Shown here: piece after piece, positions 25,072 through 33,635 of the stretch
Layout of the letters: every line of letters starts with the position of its first letter
Position numbering within the stretch: position 1 is the first letter of the stretch
NCBI GenBank assembly: GCA_019112635.1
Contig: DXIX01000031.1
Location: forward strand, 1-63,143
DNA length: 63,143 nucleotides
DNA from: Candidatus Blautia intestinigallinarum
Lineage (GTDB): Bacteria; Bacillota; Clostridia; Lachnospirales; Lachnospiraceae
Direction: 5' to 3'
Made by a program: the position numbers and the translations under genes
The notes under the pieces: model-generated
What the model was told of the DNA's origin: nothing
Database searches by the model: none
The model's input: the letters and a program-made list of their open reading frames with translations, nothing else

Positions 25072-26304
25072 ATGCAGAGTCGATTGGAATCTTTTCTTCG
25101 GGGATATCTTCTCCTCTCAGTCAGGGGAACTGCGCTGCAGCGCTTCCTGCAGATGTGCGCCTTTCACGGGCTGACTTTCTGGAAATTAAGCGGCAGCGGC
25201 GAGCAGTATCAGACTTATCTGTCTGTGCGGGATTTCCGCCGTCTGGCGCCGATCTGCCGGAAAACAAGAACAAGAGTACATATTCTGGAAAAACATGGAC
25301 TGCCTTTCTTTTTGGCTAAGAACCGGAAAAGAAAGGCATTTTTTCTGGGTTTTCTGCTCTGCGCAGGTCTGTTGTACGGATTTTCCGGCCATATCTGGCA
25401 GATTCAGATTACGGGGAATTACACCAACAGCACACCGGCGATCCGGGACTTTTTGGGACAGCAGGATGTGGTCTGGGGAGTGGCGAAAAAGAAACTGAAC
25501 TGCGCCCGGATTTCTGCGTCAATCCGGGAGGAATTCTCCACGGTGACCTGGGTGTCCGCAAAGATTGACGGCACGAAACTGAAGATCACCATCAAGGAAA
25601 ACAGTATTTCGGAAGAAACAAAATCTGCCGGAGAAGCTCCCAGCGATCTGGTGGCAGAACACTCTGGAAAAATCGTCTCTATGGTTACCAGACAGGGAAC
25701 TCCTGTGAAGAAGGTGGGAGAACTGTGCCGGACCGGGGAGGTGCTGGTGAGCGGCAAGATTGAGATCAAAAACGACAGTCAGGAAGTTGTGCGCAATGAG
25801 TATGTGAAGGCTGACGCAGATGTGATCGTGGAATACCGGCTTCAATACCGGGATTCTTTTCCTATGAAATATGAGCAGAGAATCTATGAGGAAAAGGAGA
25901 GGGTTTCCTATGCACTGGGAATCGGAGGATGGAGAATCGGAAGCGCAGTTCCCGTAGCCGAGAAGAATCAGGATGTGGTGAGAGAGCAGTTTATCTGGGA
26001 ACCTTCCAGAGAATTTACCCATCCCGTTTTCTTCGAAAAGCAGAGAAAACGAAATTTCCAGACAGTATCCAGGACTTACTCAAAGGAGGAGGCAAAAGAG
26101 AAGGCAAAAGTCCGCCTGGAGGCTGTGCTGGAAAATTTTCTGGAAAAAGGGGTAGAAATCTCACAGAATAATGTTAAAATAACATTGAATCAAAATTCAT
26201 GTGTCAGTGAAGGAATATTGGTTGTGCAAGGTGAGGCCGGGACGGAACGGCTCATCACAGAACAGACGCAGCCGGAGGAAAGGGAACTATTGGATGAGCA
26301 ATAA
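25072..26304 (+). CDS. yqfD: Sporulation protein YqfD
   Basis: A 410-residue membrane protein. An N-terminal domain (ESFLRGYLLLSVRGTALQRFL, then CAFHGLTFWKL) is followed by a membrane helix near residues 85-100 and an extracytoplasmic domain. It belongs to the YqfD/SpoIIR-independent sporulation family needed for efficient engulfment-stage development in Bacillus and Clostridium. ATG 25072 is chosen by GGGGGA seven bases upstream. The end overlaps the phoH start by 11 bases. The order yqfC-yqfD-phoH-ybeY is conserved among clostridia. Confidence 0.92.
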   Translation: MQSRLESFLRGYLLLSVRGTALQRFLQMCAFHGLTFWKLSGSGEQYQTYLSVRDFRRLAPICRKTRTRVHILEKHGLPFFLAKNRKRKAFFLGFLLCAGLLYGFSGHIWQIQITGNYTNSTPAIRDFLGQQDVVWGVAKKKLNCARISASIREEFSTVTWVSAKIDGTKLKITIKENSISEETKSAGEAPSDLVAEHSGKIVSMVTRQGTPVKKVGELCRTGEVLVSGKIEIKNDSQEVVRNEYVKADADVIVEYRLQYRDSFPMKYEQRIYEEKERVSYALGIGGWRIGSAVPVAEKNQDVVREQFIWEPSREFTHPVFFEKQRKRNFQTVSRTYSKEEAKEKAKVRLEAVLENFLEKGVEISQNNVKITLNQNSCVSEGILVVQGEAGTERLITEQTQPEERELLDEQ

Positions 26305-27301
26305 TATTGTGGAAGTCCGGATGGATTTGCCGGCAGAACATGAGAAAAATATTTTCGGTCAGTTTGATGAGCATATCAAGCTGATTGAACGGACTTTGAA
26401 TGTAACCTTGATTGCCAGAGACGGCGTTTTGAAGATTTTAGGAAATGCTTTTCGCACAGATCAGGCGAGGAGATTATTTGAGCAGCTTTTGGAATTGTCC
26501 AGACGGGGAAATGTGATTACCAGACAGAATGTGAACTATGCGCTCTCCCTGCTGATGGAAGAGAAGGAGAGTGCTCTGACTGAGATTGACAGTGATCTGA
26601 TCTGCAACACCATTCAGGGACGCCCCATCAAGCCGAAGACTTTGGGACAGAAAAATTATGTGGATCAGATCCGCAAGAATATGATCGTGTTTGGTGTGGG
26701 GCCGGCCGGAACAGGTAAGACTTATCTGGCCATGGCTATGGCGGTGACTGCTTTCCGCAACGAGGAGGTCAGCCGGATTATTCTCACGAGACCTGCGATC
26801 GAGGCGGGGGAGAAGCTGGGATTTCTCCCGGGAGATCTCCAGAGTAAGGTAGATCCATACTTGAGACCTCTTTACGATGCCCTTTATCAGATTATGGGAC
26901 CGGAGAGCTTCGCCAAAAATATGGAACGGGGGCTGATTGAAGTGGCGCCTCTGGCCTATATGAGAGGAAGAACGCTGGACAATGCGTATATCATTCTTGA
27001 TGAGGCTCAGAATACCACGCCGGCGCAGATGAAGATGTTTCTGACCCGTATCGGATTCGGGTCTAAGGTGATTGTGACTGGAGATGCCTCGCAGAAGGAT
27101 CTTCCCTCCGGGGCGGTCTCCGGTCTGGATGTGGCCATGCGTGTTCTGAAGAAAATAGAGGGAATCTCTTTTTGTGAGCTCACCAGCAAGGATGTGGTGC
27201 GTCACCCGCTGGTACAGAAGATCGTGCAGGCTTACGATAATTATGAGAAAAAAATGAATTCATCGAGAGGAAGGAAGAGAAGAAATGACTCTGCTCATTG
27301 A
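26294..27301 (+). CDS. phoH: PhoH-family ATPase
   Basis: A 335-residue PhoH-like P-loop protein. A short N-terminal KH-like region (about 20-80) precedes the ATPase with Walker A FGVGPAGTGKTYLAMAMA, Walker B ILDEAQNTT and sensor VTGDASQKDLPSG. The protein is thought to act in RNA metabolism with YbeY, encoded next. ATG 26294 overlaps the yqfD stop, indicating translational coupling. The longer frame from 26201 runs inside yqfD. Confidence 0.94.
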   Translation: MSNNIVEVRMDLPAEHEKNIFGQFDEHIKLIERTLNVTLIARDGVLKILGNAFRTDQARRLFEQLLELSRRGNVITRQNVNYALSLLMEEKESALTEIDSDLICNTIQGRPIKPKTLGQKNYVDQIRKNMIVFGVGPAGTGKTYLAMAMAVTAFRNEEVSRIILTRPAIEAGEKLGFLPGDLQSKVDPYLRPLYDALYQIMGPESFAKNMERGLIEVAPLAYMRGRTLDNAYIILDEAQNTTPAQMKMFLTRIGFGSKVIVTGDASQKDLPSGAVSGLDVAMRVLKKIEGISFCELTSKDVVRHPLVQKIVQAYDNYEKKMNSSRGRKRRNDSAH

Positions 27302-27779
27302 AAAGGAATATGAAGGCGAGATTGCGGTGGACTGTACGCATTATGCCAATCTGGTGGCGGAGAAAGTGCTGGATATGGAAGGCTGTCCCTATGAGACCCA
27401 GATTAATCTGGTTCTCACCGATAATCAGGAAATCCAGAGGGTGAACCGGGAATTCCGCAGCATCGATGCCCCCACGGATGTTCTTTCTTTTCCCATGGTT
27501 CCTTTTGAGACACCGGGAGATTATGGGATTCTGGACGAAGATGACTCCTACTTTGATCTGGATACGGGAGAGCTGATTCTTGGCGATATCATGATCTCCA
27601 TTCCGAGAATGGAAAGCCAGGCGCAGGAATACGGCCACAGCCAGGTGCGGGAATTCAGCTTTCTGGTGGCTCACAGTGTGCTGCATCTGCTGGGGTACGA
27701 TCACATGACGCCCGAGGAGGCGAAAGTGATGGAGGACAAGCAGTCCCGGGCACTGGAGGAGCTGGGAATCAGCCGTTAG
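27285..27779 (+). CDS. ybeY: Endoribonuclease YbeY
   Basis: A 164-residue zinc-dependent RNase for 16S rRNA 3'-end maturation and ribosome quality control. The zinc motif HxxxHxxxxxH is present as AHSVLHLLGYDH, and the substrate-side motif TDVLSFPM is upstream. A short acidic insertion (about 82-92) is seen. Starts within the last codons of phoH (17-base overlap). The usual downstream dgkA/cdd/era genes are missing, so the conserved order ends here. Confidence 0.95.
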   Translation: MTLLIEKEYEGEIAVDCTHYANLVAEKVLDMEGCPYETQINLVLTDNQEIQRVNREFRSIDAPTDVLSFPMVPFETPGDYGILDEDDSYFDLDTGELILGDIMISIPRMESQAQEYGHSQVREFSFLVAHSVLHLLGYDHMTPEEAKVMEDKQSRALEELGISR

Positions 27780-27895
27780 GCAAAGAAGGTTTTTCCAGCC
27801 GGTAAGATCTGTTTTTCAATTGAATAAATTTAAATCGACTGCCGATACTAAAGGAAAAGAACGTAACTGGGATTACGAAAAAAGGAGCAAGCACT

Positions 27896-28462
27896 ATGCG
27901 AAAAGTATTCTATGGTATCGGTATTTTTATGGTTCTGTGCCTGTTGACTCTGGGGTCCTATGGGACTTATAAGCTGTCAGATATGCGTCTTCGTCTGATC
28001 GACATGGAGAAAGAGCTGGAGGAACAGCGATCAGTCCAGACGGACAATGTGCAAAGTCAGATTGAGGCGGATACTCAGTGCACCATTGAGGAGTACGACA
28101 AGAACTCCGGAGAGTTGCGTCAGAGAACGAAGGTGACCTCCGCGAACCTTCTGGGAATGAACCGGGAGGAACTGACAGATTTTCTGGAAAAAAGCCAGAC
28201 ACCGTATTACACTTACAGTCTGGTAGCCTTCTCTCCCGAACACGTGGTGATCCGGCAGACCAGGACACTCTATGAAACTTATTATCTCACGGAGGAAGAT
28301 GGAAAAGTTCAGGTTTATGAAGGAGACAAGGAGACTCTGTATGAGCCCACGGAGATTCTGGTAGATCAGCTTCCGGATCAGCTCCAGGAAGAAATCCGGG
28401 CAGGAAAATATCTGGATTCCGAGGAAGATCTCTACAGTTTTCTGGAGAATTATTCCAGTTAG
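27896..28462 (+). CDS. BofC-like membrane-anchored protein
   Basis: A 188-residue protein with an N-terminal membrane anchor (about 7-26), a short coiled-coil stretch (MRLRLIDMEKELEEQ) and a C-terminal domain YYLTEEDGKVQVYEGDKETL ending in an acidic YLDSEEDLYSFLENY helix. That tail resembles the BofC C-terminal domain, known from the forespore intercompartmental checkpoint protein. The similarity is by eye only. AAAAAGGAG precedes the ATG. Given the sporulation neighbours a spore or envelope role is plausible. Confidence 0.6.
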   Translation: MRKVFYGIGIFMVLCLLTLGSYGTYKLSDMRLRLIDMEKELEEQRSVQTDNVQSQIEADTQCTIEEYDKNSGELRQRTKVTSANLLGMNREELTDFLEKSQTPYYTYSLVAFSPEHVVIRQTRTLYETYYLTEEDGKVQVYEGDKETLYEPTEILVDQLPDQLQEEIRAGKYLDSEEDLYSFLENYSS

Positions 28463-28564
28463 GAAAGACGGGAAAGCTTTTTTGGGGATTCAGACGGCCA
28501 GGGTAGACGAACCGCGAAAAATGTTGTACACTGGAGAGGATCAAGAAAAAAAGGAGCGACATAC

Positions 28565-29407
28565 GTGAATCTTCGTGCTACATTGAAAGATAAAAAAAGA
28601 ATCGTGGTAAAAATCGGAACTTCTTCTCTGACCCATGTGGAGACGGGAAGACTCAATCTCACCAGACTGGAGATTCTGGTCCGGGAGCTGAGTGATCTCA
28701 GGAATCAGGGCAAGGAAGTGGTTCTGGTCTCCTCCGGCGCAATTGGAGTGGGAAGTGCTGCTCTGGGGATGAACGGGAAGCCTTCTCACCTGGGACAGAA
28801 ACAGGCATGTGCGGCTGTGGGACAGGCAAGGCTGATGATGATCTACCAGAAGCTGTTCATGGAGTATAACCAGATGTCCGGCCAGATTCTGATGACTAAA
28901 AATACGCTTCTGGATGACCTGAACCGGTATAACGCCTGCAATACTTTCCAGTCTCTTCTGGAGATGGGAGTCATTCCCATTGTCAATGAAAATGACACGG
29001 TATCCACCTATGAGATCCAGTTCGGTGACAATGACACCCTGTCTGCCATCGTGGCTGCTCTGATCGGGGCGGATCTTCTGATTCTTCTGTCAGACATTGA
29101 CGGCCTGTTCTCCGATGACCCCCGGACGAATCCGCAGGCGCAGTTCATCGATGAGGTGGACAGTCTGGATGAACATTTCCTGAAGATGGGAAAGGAGAGC
29201 ACCGGAAGCAAGGTGGGAACAGGAGGAATGGCTACAAAGCTTTCCGCAGCCAAGATTGCCACCTCTGCGGGGGCGGATATGGTGATTGCCAATGGACGGG
29301 ATCCCCATGTACTTCACAAGATTGTGGAAGGAGAGGATTATGGAACCTTGTTCGCGGCGAAGCCGAAGGAAGAATTCTATTTGCTGGATTATATTAAAAA
29401 TATGTGA
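28565..29407 (+). CDS. proB: Glutamate 5-kinase
   Basis: A 280-residue amino-acid kinase that phosphorylates glutamate in the first step of proline synthesis. Motifs: KIGTSSLTHVETGRLN at the start, VSSGAIGVGSAALG, IVNENDTVSTYEIQFGDND and SDIDGLFSDDPRTNP. The C-terminal PUA domain found in longer ProB proteins is absent, a known short form. GTG 28565 is the start, with AAAGGAG ten bases upstream. proA, which usually follows, is not here; a DUF896 gene comes next. Confidence 0.94.
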   Translation: MNLRATLKDKKRIVVKIGTSSLTHVETGRLNLTRLEILVRELSDLRNQGKEVVLVSSGAIGVGSAALGMNGKPSHLGQKQACAAVGQARLMMIYQKLFMEYNQMSGQILMTKNTLLDDLNRYNACNTFQSLLEMGVIPIVNENDTVSTYEIQFGDNDTLSAIVAALIGADLLILLSDIDGLFSDDPRTNPQAQFIDEVDSLDEHFLKMGKESTGSKVGTGGMATKLSAAKIATSAGADMVIANGRDPHVLHKIVEGEDYGTLFAAKPKEEFYLLDYIKNM

Positions 29408-29420
29408 GGAATGAGTCAAA

Positions 29421-29645
29421 ATGATGGATAATTTGAAAATCGACCGGATTAACGCGCTGGCACACAAAGCGAAGAGCGTGGGGCTGACCGAGGAGGAAAA
29501 AGCAGAGCAGAAACAGCTGCGTCAGGAGTACATAGCAGCCATCCGCCGTTCCCTTCGCGGACAGCTGGATAACATCGATGTACAGGAAGCAGATGGAACC
29601 ATCGTGAATTTAGGAGAGAAATATGGAAGAAAAAAAAGTAATTAG
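29421..29645 (+). CDS. DUF896 (YnzC-like) small protein
   Basis: A 74-residue protein with the DUF896 pattern: [20 protein letters not shown], then [20 protein letters not shown] forming two helices, and a variable tail. It is cytosolic and of unknown molecular role; the Bacillus homologue is linked to SOS genes. The last 23 bases overlap the next gene, indicating coupling. Confidence 0.9.
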   Translation: MMDNLKIDRINALAHKAKSVGLTEEEKAEQKQLRQEYIAAIRRSLRGQLDNIDVQEADGTIVNLGEKYGRKKSN

Positions 29646-30174
29646 AAAGCAGATATTTGCGAGAAGAAAAGAACACACGGACGAACAGATTGAAAAGATG
29701 AGCCGCCAGGTGACACAGCGGGTTCTGGAGCTTGCGCTTTTTCAGGAGGCAGACCGGATTTATGCCTATGCGGATTATAACCATGAAGTGATGACTCGTT
29801 TTCTGATTGAGGAAGCCTGGAAACAGGGCAAGAAGGTTGCTGTCCCCAAGGTTGTGGGACAAGACCTGGTTTTCTATGAGCTTGACAGTTTTGATCAGCT
29901 GGAGGAGGGATATTTTCATATTCCGGAGCCGGCAAGAGGAGAGATCGTGGACTGGCCAGGTGTGGTGATGATTATGCCGGGAGTGGCTTTTGACGCCCAG
30001 TGCCACAGAGTGGGATACGGCGGCGGTTTTTATGACCGTTTTCTGGAAAAGCATCCGGACACCAAGACTATTGCCATTGCCTTTGATTTCCAGATGGTTG
30101 AACAGGCTCCATGGGAAGCCACAGACATTCAGCCTTCTTATGTTGTTACAGAAAAGGAAACATATTCTAAATAA
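29623..30174 (+). CDS. 5-formyltetrahydrofolate cyclo-ligase
   Basis: A 183-residue ATP-dependent enzyme that converts 5-formyl-THF to 5,10-methenyl-THF. It has an N-terminal [14 protein letters not shown] helix, the folate-site strand [16 protein letters not shown] and the signature [23 protein letters not shown]. Length is normal. It overlaps the DUF896 gene and ends the proB transcript. It salvages a stable folate form and supplies one-carbon units. Confidence 0.94.
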   Translation: MEEKKVIRKQIFARRKEHTDEQIEKMSRQVTQRVLELALFQEADRIYAYADYNHEVMTRFLIEEAWKQGKKVAVPKVVGQDLVFYELDSFDQLEEGYFHIPEPARGEIVDWPGVVMIMPGVAFDAQCHRVGYGGGFYDRFLEKHPDTKTIAIAFDFQMVEQAPWEATDIQPSYVVTEKETYSK

Positions 30175-30309
30175 TTGATAAAATATCTGGGAAGTCCCGT
30201 TCTGTGCGTAGACAATTACTCACATTTATGATATAGTGTGAATAGTTTTTGGGACAATTCTCTGCGAGAAAATGATTTGGAGAATTGTACTCTGAGGAGG
30301 AAAAAGATC

Positions 30310-32331
30310 ATGAGAAAAGCAAAATTATATGCCCTGACACTGGCTGCCGTCATGGCGGTGGGTTCAGCGCCAGTCTATACATACGGTTCTCCTGCTGAGG
30401 AAGTTTCCACGGAATCCGAGACAACAGAAGAGCCGGGAGAGACGCCTGAGAATTCCCCGGAGGCGGAACAGCCGGAGGAATCCGCAGAGCAGGCGGCTTC
30501 TGAAGAAGAACCCGAGGAAGAGCAGGAAGCATCGGAAGATGAGAATGGGGAGACATCTCCCACAGTCACAGAGACACCGGAAGGGGAAGAAAAGCCTGAG
30601 ACAACACCGGGAGCAGGTTCTGAGACTCAGACAGGTACCAAGACCATTACACTGAAAAAGGATAACTTGACAAGCGTTCTTGAGGAGATCAAGACGGCAC
30701 AGGAGAAGGAGATTGTCCTGGAAGTCACAGAGGAAGTGGAAGTCAAGTCCTCCTGCGAGATCAAGCCGGCAGAAGGAAAGACACTGACCGTCAAGAGACA
30801 TTCCGGTTACACTGGAAATATGTTCAAAGTCGCGTCAGGCGCCACTTTGACTGTCAGCGGCGTGAAGATGGATGGTTCCGTCAGTGCCGCGGATTCCAGC
30901 GCGAAGGGCGGAGCTGTGATTTACAGCAGCGGCAAGGTAATCCTGCGAGACTGCACCATCAGCGGCAATACCTCAGACAGCGGTGCGGTATATCTGACCG
31001 GTTCAGAGAATATCCTGTCCGGAAGCCTGAGTATTACCGGCAATAAAGCAGCGGATAAGAAGACAGAGAGGAACCTGTACCTGGCAGAAGGTGCTTCTTT
31101 CAAGGTGGACAGTGCCTGGAAAGAGGGCTCCAAGGTCGGTGTGACCAGTGCGAAGACGGATGCGGGAACTCTGATTTATAAAATTGAGGGAACTAATGTT
31201 GCGTCTGTGAACAGTTATGTGACCTGTGAGAACGCCGGACTTACCATTCAGTATGATGAGGCGAAGAAAGAGGCTTCTCTGGCCGCTGCAGCGACACCTA
31301 CACCGACTGTGCCGGCACAGGATACCTATGATGCCACAAAACATAAAGAGCAGAACACAATCTCCGGACTCAAGAAGTCCTACGTGGAGGCCGAGAGAAT
31401 GGTATTCCAGGCCACAGGAGCCGGACTGGACAGAGAGGAACCGAAGGCAGGAGACACTGCTTATGTTCCCACCGACGCGATTTTAGAGGGCAATACCACT
31501 GGAAAGAGATATTCCATTGAGAACTTCGGCGTGAGAGAGAACGGCGGATACGAGGGAAGCGCGAATCTGCGGGTTGAGGCCGATAATTATACTCTGACTG
31601 TCTATTACGAATTGAGACAGTGGGGCGAGAACACCACAAGCTGGGAGGATGCAGAGACGGCACAGAATGCATCGGAGACAGACAAGACTGCGACAGCAAG
31701 CCAGACTCTGAAGGTGACAGCAGCTCCGGCCACAGGCTACGATGCGACACAGCATACTGATGAAAATCAGATTCTCGGTGTATCCAGTTCTTACAAACAG
31801 AACAGCCGTCTGAGTTTCACCATTGAGGGAGCCGGACTGGACAGAGAGGAGCCGAAGGCAGGAGATACCGCCTATGTTCCCACTTCCAGTATTCTGACAT
31901 GCTCTGATGGGAAGAGATATTCCATCGCAGTCAACAATGAGGGCGGAGAGTATTCCGGCAATGCCACTTTGTCAAAATCCAAAGTTCCAACCGGAGACAG
32001 TACTCTGACGGTCTATTACGAGCTGCGTCAGTGGACGGACGGGATTGACAGCTGGGCAGACGCCCAGGCGGTGAATCTGAGCGAGGCAGGAAATGAGGAA
32101 GTAACTGCCAGCAAGACCTTCCGGGTAACTGCCGCTTCGACAACGACGACAACGAAGAAATCTTCTGCGTCAGCGAAGAAATCTTCTTCCAAATCTTCCT
32201 CTACCTCCAAGGCAAAGAATGCCAAGACGGCAGATGAGACGCCAATCCTTCCGCTTGCAGGACTGTGCGCAGCCTCTGTGTTGGCTGGCGGACTGGTAAT
32301 CACCCGCAAGAGAAAACTGGATCAGAAATAA
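30310..32331 (+). CDS. Repeat-containing cell-surface protein
   Basis: A 673-residue secreted protein. A signal peptide (1-26) is followed by a very acidic Glu/Thr/Ser/Pro-rich region (about 27-105), then a beta-helix-like part (about 110-315; CTISGNTSDSGAVYLTG) of the adhesin/pectate-lyase-like kind. Two ~135-residue repeats follow, each with GAGLDREEPKAGDTAYVP and LTVYYELRQW. A Ser/Lys-rich linker ends in TADETPILPL, a hydrophobic helix and RKRK. This resembles a sorting-signal layout without a clear LPXTG, so anchoring may be by membrane or a variant sortase. ATG 30310 has GAGGAGG upstream. Confidence 0.8.
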   Translation: MRKAKLYALTLAAVMAVGSAPVYTYGSPAEEVSTESETTEEPGETPENSPEAEQPEESAEQAASEEEPEEEQEASEDENGETSPTVTETPEGEEKPETTPGAGSETQTGTKTITLKKDNLTSVLEEIKTAQEKEIVLEVTEEVEVKSSCEIKPAEGKTLTVKRHSGYTGNMFKVASGATLTVSGVKMDGSVSAADSSAKGGAVIYSSGKVILRDCTISGNTSDSGAVYLTGSENILSGSLSITGNKAADKKTERNLYLAEGASFKVDSAWKEGSKVGVTSAKTDAGTLIYKIEGTNVASVNSYVTCENAGLTIQYDEAKKEASLAAAATPTPTVPAQDTYDATKHKEQNTISGLKKSYVEAERMVFQATGAGLDREEPKAGDTAYVPTDAILEGNTTGKRYSIENFGVRENGGYEGSANLRVEADNYTLTVYYELRQWGENTTSWEDAETAQNASETDKTATASQTLKVTAAPATGYDATQHTDENQILGVSSSYKQNSRLSFTIEGAGLDREEPKAGDTAYVPTSSILTCSDGKRYSIAVNNEGGEYSGNATLSKSKVPTGDSTLTVYYELRQWTDGIDSWADAQAVNLSEAGNEEVTASKTFRVTAASTTTTTKKSSASAKKSSSKSSSTSKAKNAKTADETPILPLAGLCAASVLAGGLVITRKRKLDQK

Positions 32332-32385
32332 AAAATTGTGAAAATATAAGAGACTGACAGAGCATAGGTGCTCTGAAAGACATGG

Positions 32386-32449
32386 AAAAGAGACTGTCCT
32401 GTGAAAGCCGGATTTTACAAATCGCGGTTTTCCGGGAGAGTCTCTTTTT
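32386..32449 (+). terminator. Terminator after the surface protein gene
   Basis: AAAAGAGACT (32386-32395) pairs with AGTCTCTTTT (32439-32448) with further inner pairing and a T tract. Confidence 0.8.
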
Positions 32450-32529
32450 GTCAGGCGGGGCGAATACTTTCCGGGACAGGCGCATATATACTATTACGTA
32501 TGGAATGGAGAGTATGTCCAAGGGAGGGA

Positions 32530-33462
32530 ATGAAATTGGAGGATCTTAAGATAAGTACCTATGAATCTGTCTACTATCAGCTGCGGGAACTGTCTCAGAG
32601 GTATCGGGAATTCACCAGATTCCGCATGATCGGACAGAGTCATGATGAGCGGGTGATTCCCATGCTGGAGATCGGACGGGGAAGGGAAGTTCTCATCTGC
32701 ACAGCCGGGATTTATGGAAGAGAGCAAAAAAATGTGGAATTTCTGCTGCAGATGGCGGCAGAGTATTGTCAAGCTTATGAGTGCAGCCGGATGATTGACC
32801 GGCAGTATCCGGTGGAGGAACTGTTGGATCAGACCAGTATCTGTATGATTCCGCTGGTCAATCCGGATGGATATGAGATCTGCAGAAAAGGGTTTTCTGT
32901 CATTGGCAATCCGATTTTGAGACAGATGCTGAAAATGCTGCGCAAGTCCAACACAGACTGGAAATGTAATGCCAGGGGCGTGGATCTCCAGGGGAATTTT
33001 CCCACAGAGGATTATCAGAGAACTTCTATTCATGACTGCGCCGGGAGCGAGAATGAGACAAAGGCGCTGATGCATGTGTTCAAAGAATATGAAAGTGTGG
33101 GATATCTGGATTTCCGCAACCGGGAGACGGTGCGCCGCCGTTCCAGAAATACGCTGTTTCTGCGGTATTCCAGGAAGGGAAAACGGATTGCCCGTTCGCT
33201 GAGCAAACTGTCTAAGTCCAGAGAACGCCAGCAAGAGAGGATCCCCTCTTATGTGGGCAGCAGTGCGCTGGAATACTACAGTGAGCTCACCGGCAGCCCT
33301 GCGGTGGCGGTGGAGACCATCGAGGAGTCGGAGATTGAGACAAGAGAGGAATTCCAGGAGGTATATGAAGAGCTCAGGGCGATTCCGCTGGAATTTCTGC
33401 AGTCAGAGGTAGGCGAACAGGAGAGAAACAAAAAGAAGCTGGCAGCTAAGAAGACGGGATGA
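32530..33462 (+). CDS. M14 carboxypeptidase-like protein, zinc ligands lost
   Basis: A 310-residue cytosolic protein with the M14 zinc carboxypeptidase fold: the Zn-site strand reads ICTAGIYGREQKNVE, then PLVNPDGYEI and CNARGVDLQGNFPTEDY, and near the end AVAVETIEE. At the ligand position His of the GIHxRE motif is Tyr62, though Glu65 remains. The second His strand (DxH) reads LDFRNRE. The substrate-binding NRNFP reads QGNFP. It therefore looks like a pseudoenzyme or an enzyme of altered metal use. ATG 32530 lies just behind an AGGGAGGG site. It is alone between two terminators. Confidence 0.75.
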   Translation: MKLEDLKISTYESVYYQLRELSQRYREFTRFRMIGQSHDERVIPMLEIGRGREVLICTAGIYGREQKNVEFLLQMAAEYCQAYECSRMIDRQYPVEELLDQTSICMIPLVNPDGYEICRKGFSVIGNPILRQMLKMLRKSNTDWKCNARGVDLQGNFPTEDYQRTSIHDCAGSENETKALMHVFKEYESVGYLDFRNRETVRRRSRNTLFLRYSRKGKRIARSLSKLSKSRERQQERIPSYVGSSALEYYSELTGSPAVAVETIEESEIETREEFQEVYEELRAIPLEFLQSEVGEQERNKKKLAAKKTG

Positions 33463-33485
33463 GTGAAAATGATTTAAGCAGAACA

Positions 33486-33519
33486 GGAGTCTGTCCTTAA
33501 AAGAACGGACTCCTTTTTT
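33486..33519 (+). terminator. Terminator after the M14-like gene
   Basis: GGAGTCTGT/ACGGACTCC stem (one wobble) followed by TTTTTT. Confidence 0.9.
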
Positions 33520-33635
33520 CTGCGTTTCTTTGATTTTGTCGAAACTTAAATTAAAAAAACATTGACAAAAGAAAAAAATAATTAAAAATAGAGTTAAATA
33601 CATAATAAATTAACTTAAAAAGAGGAGACATGCCT

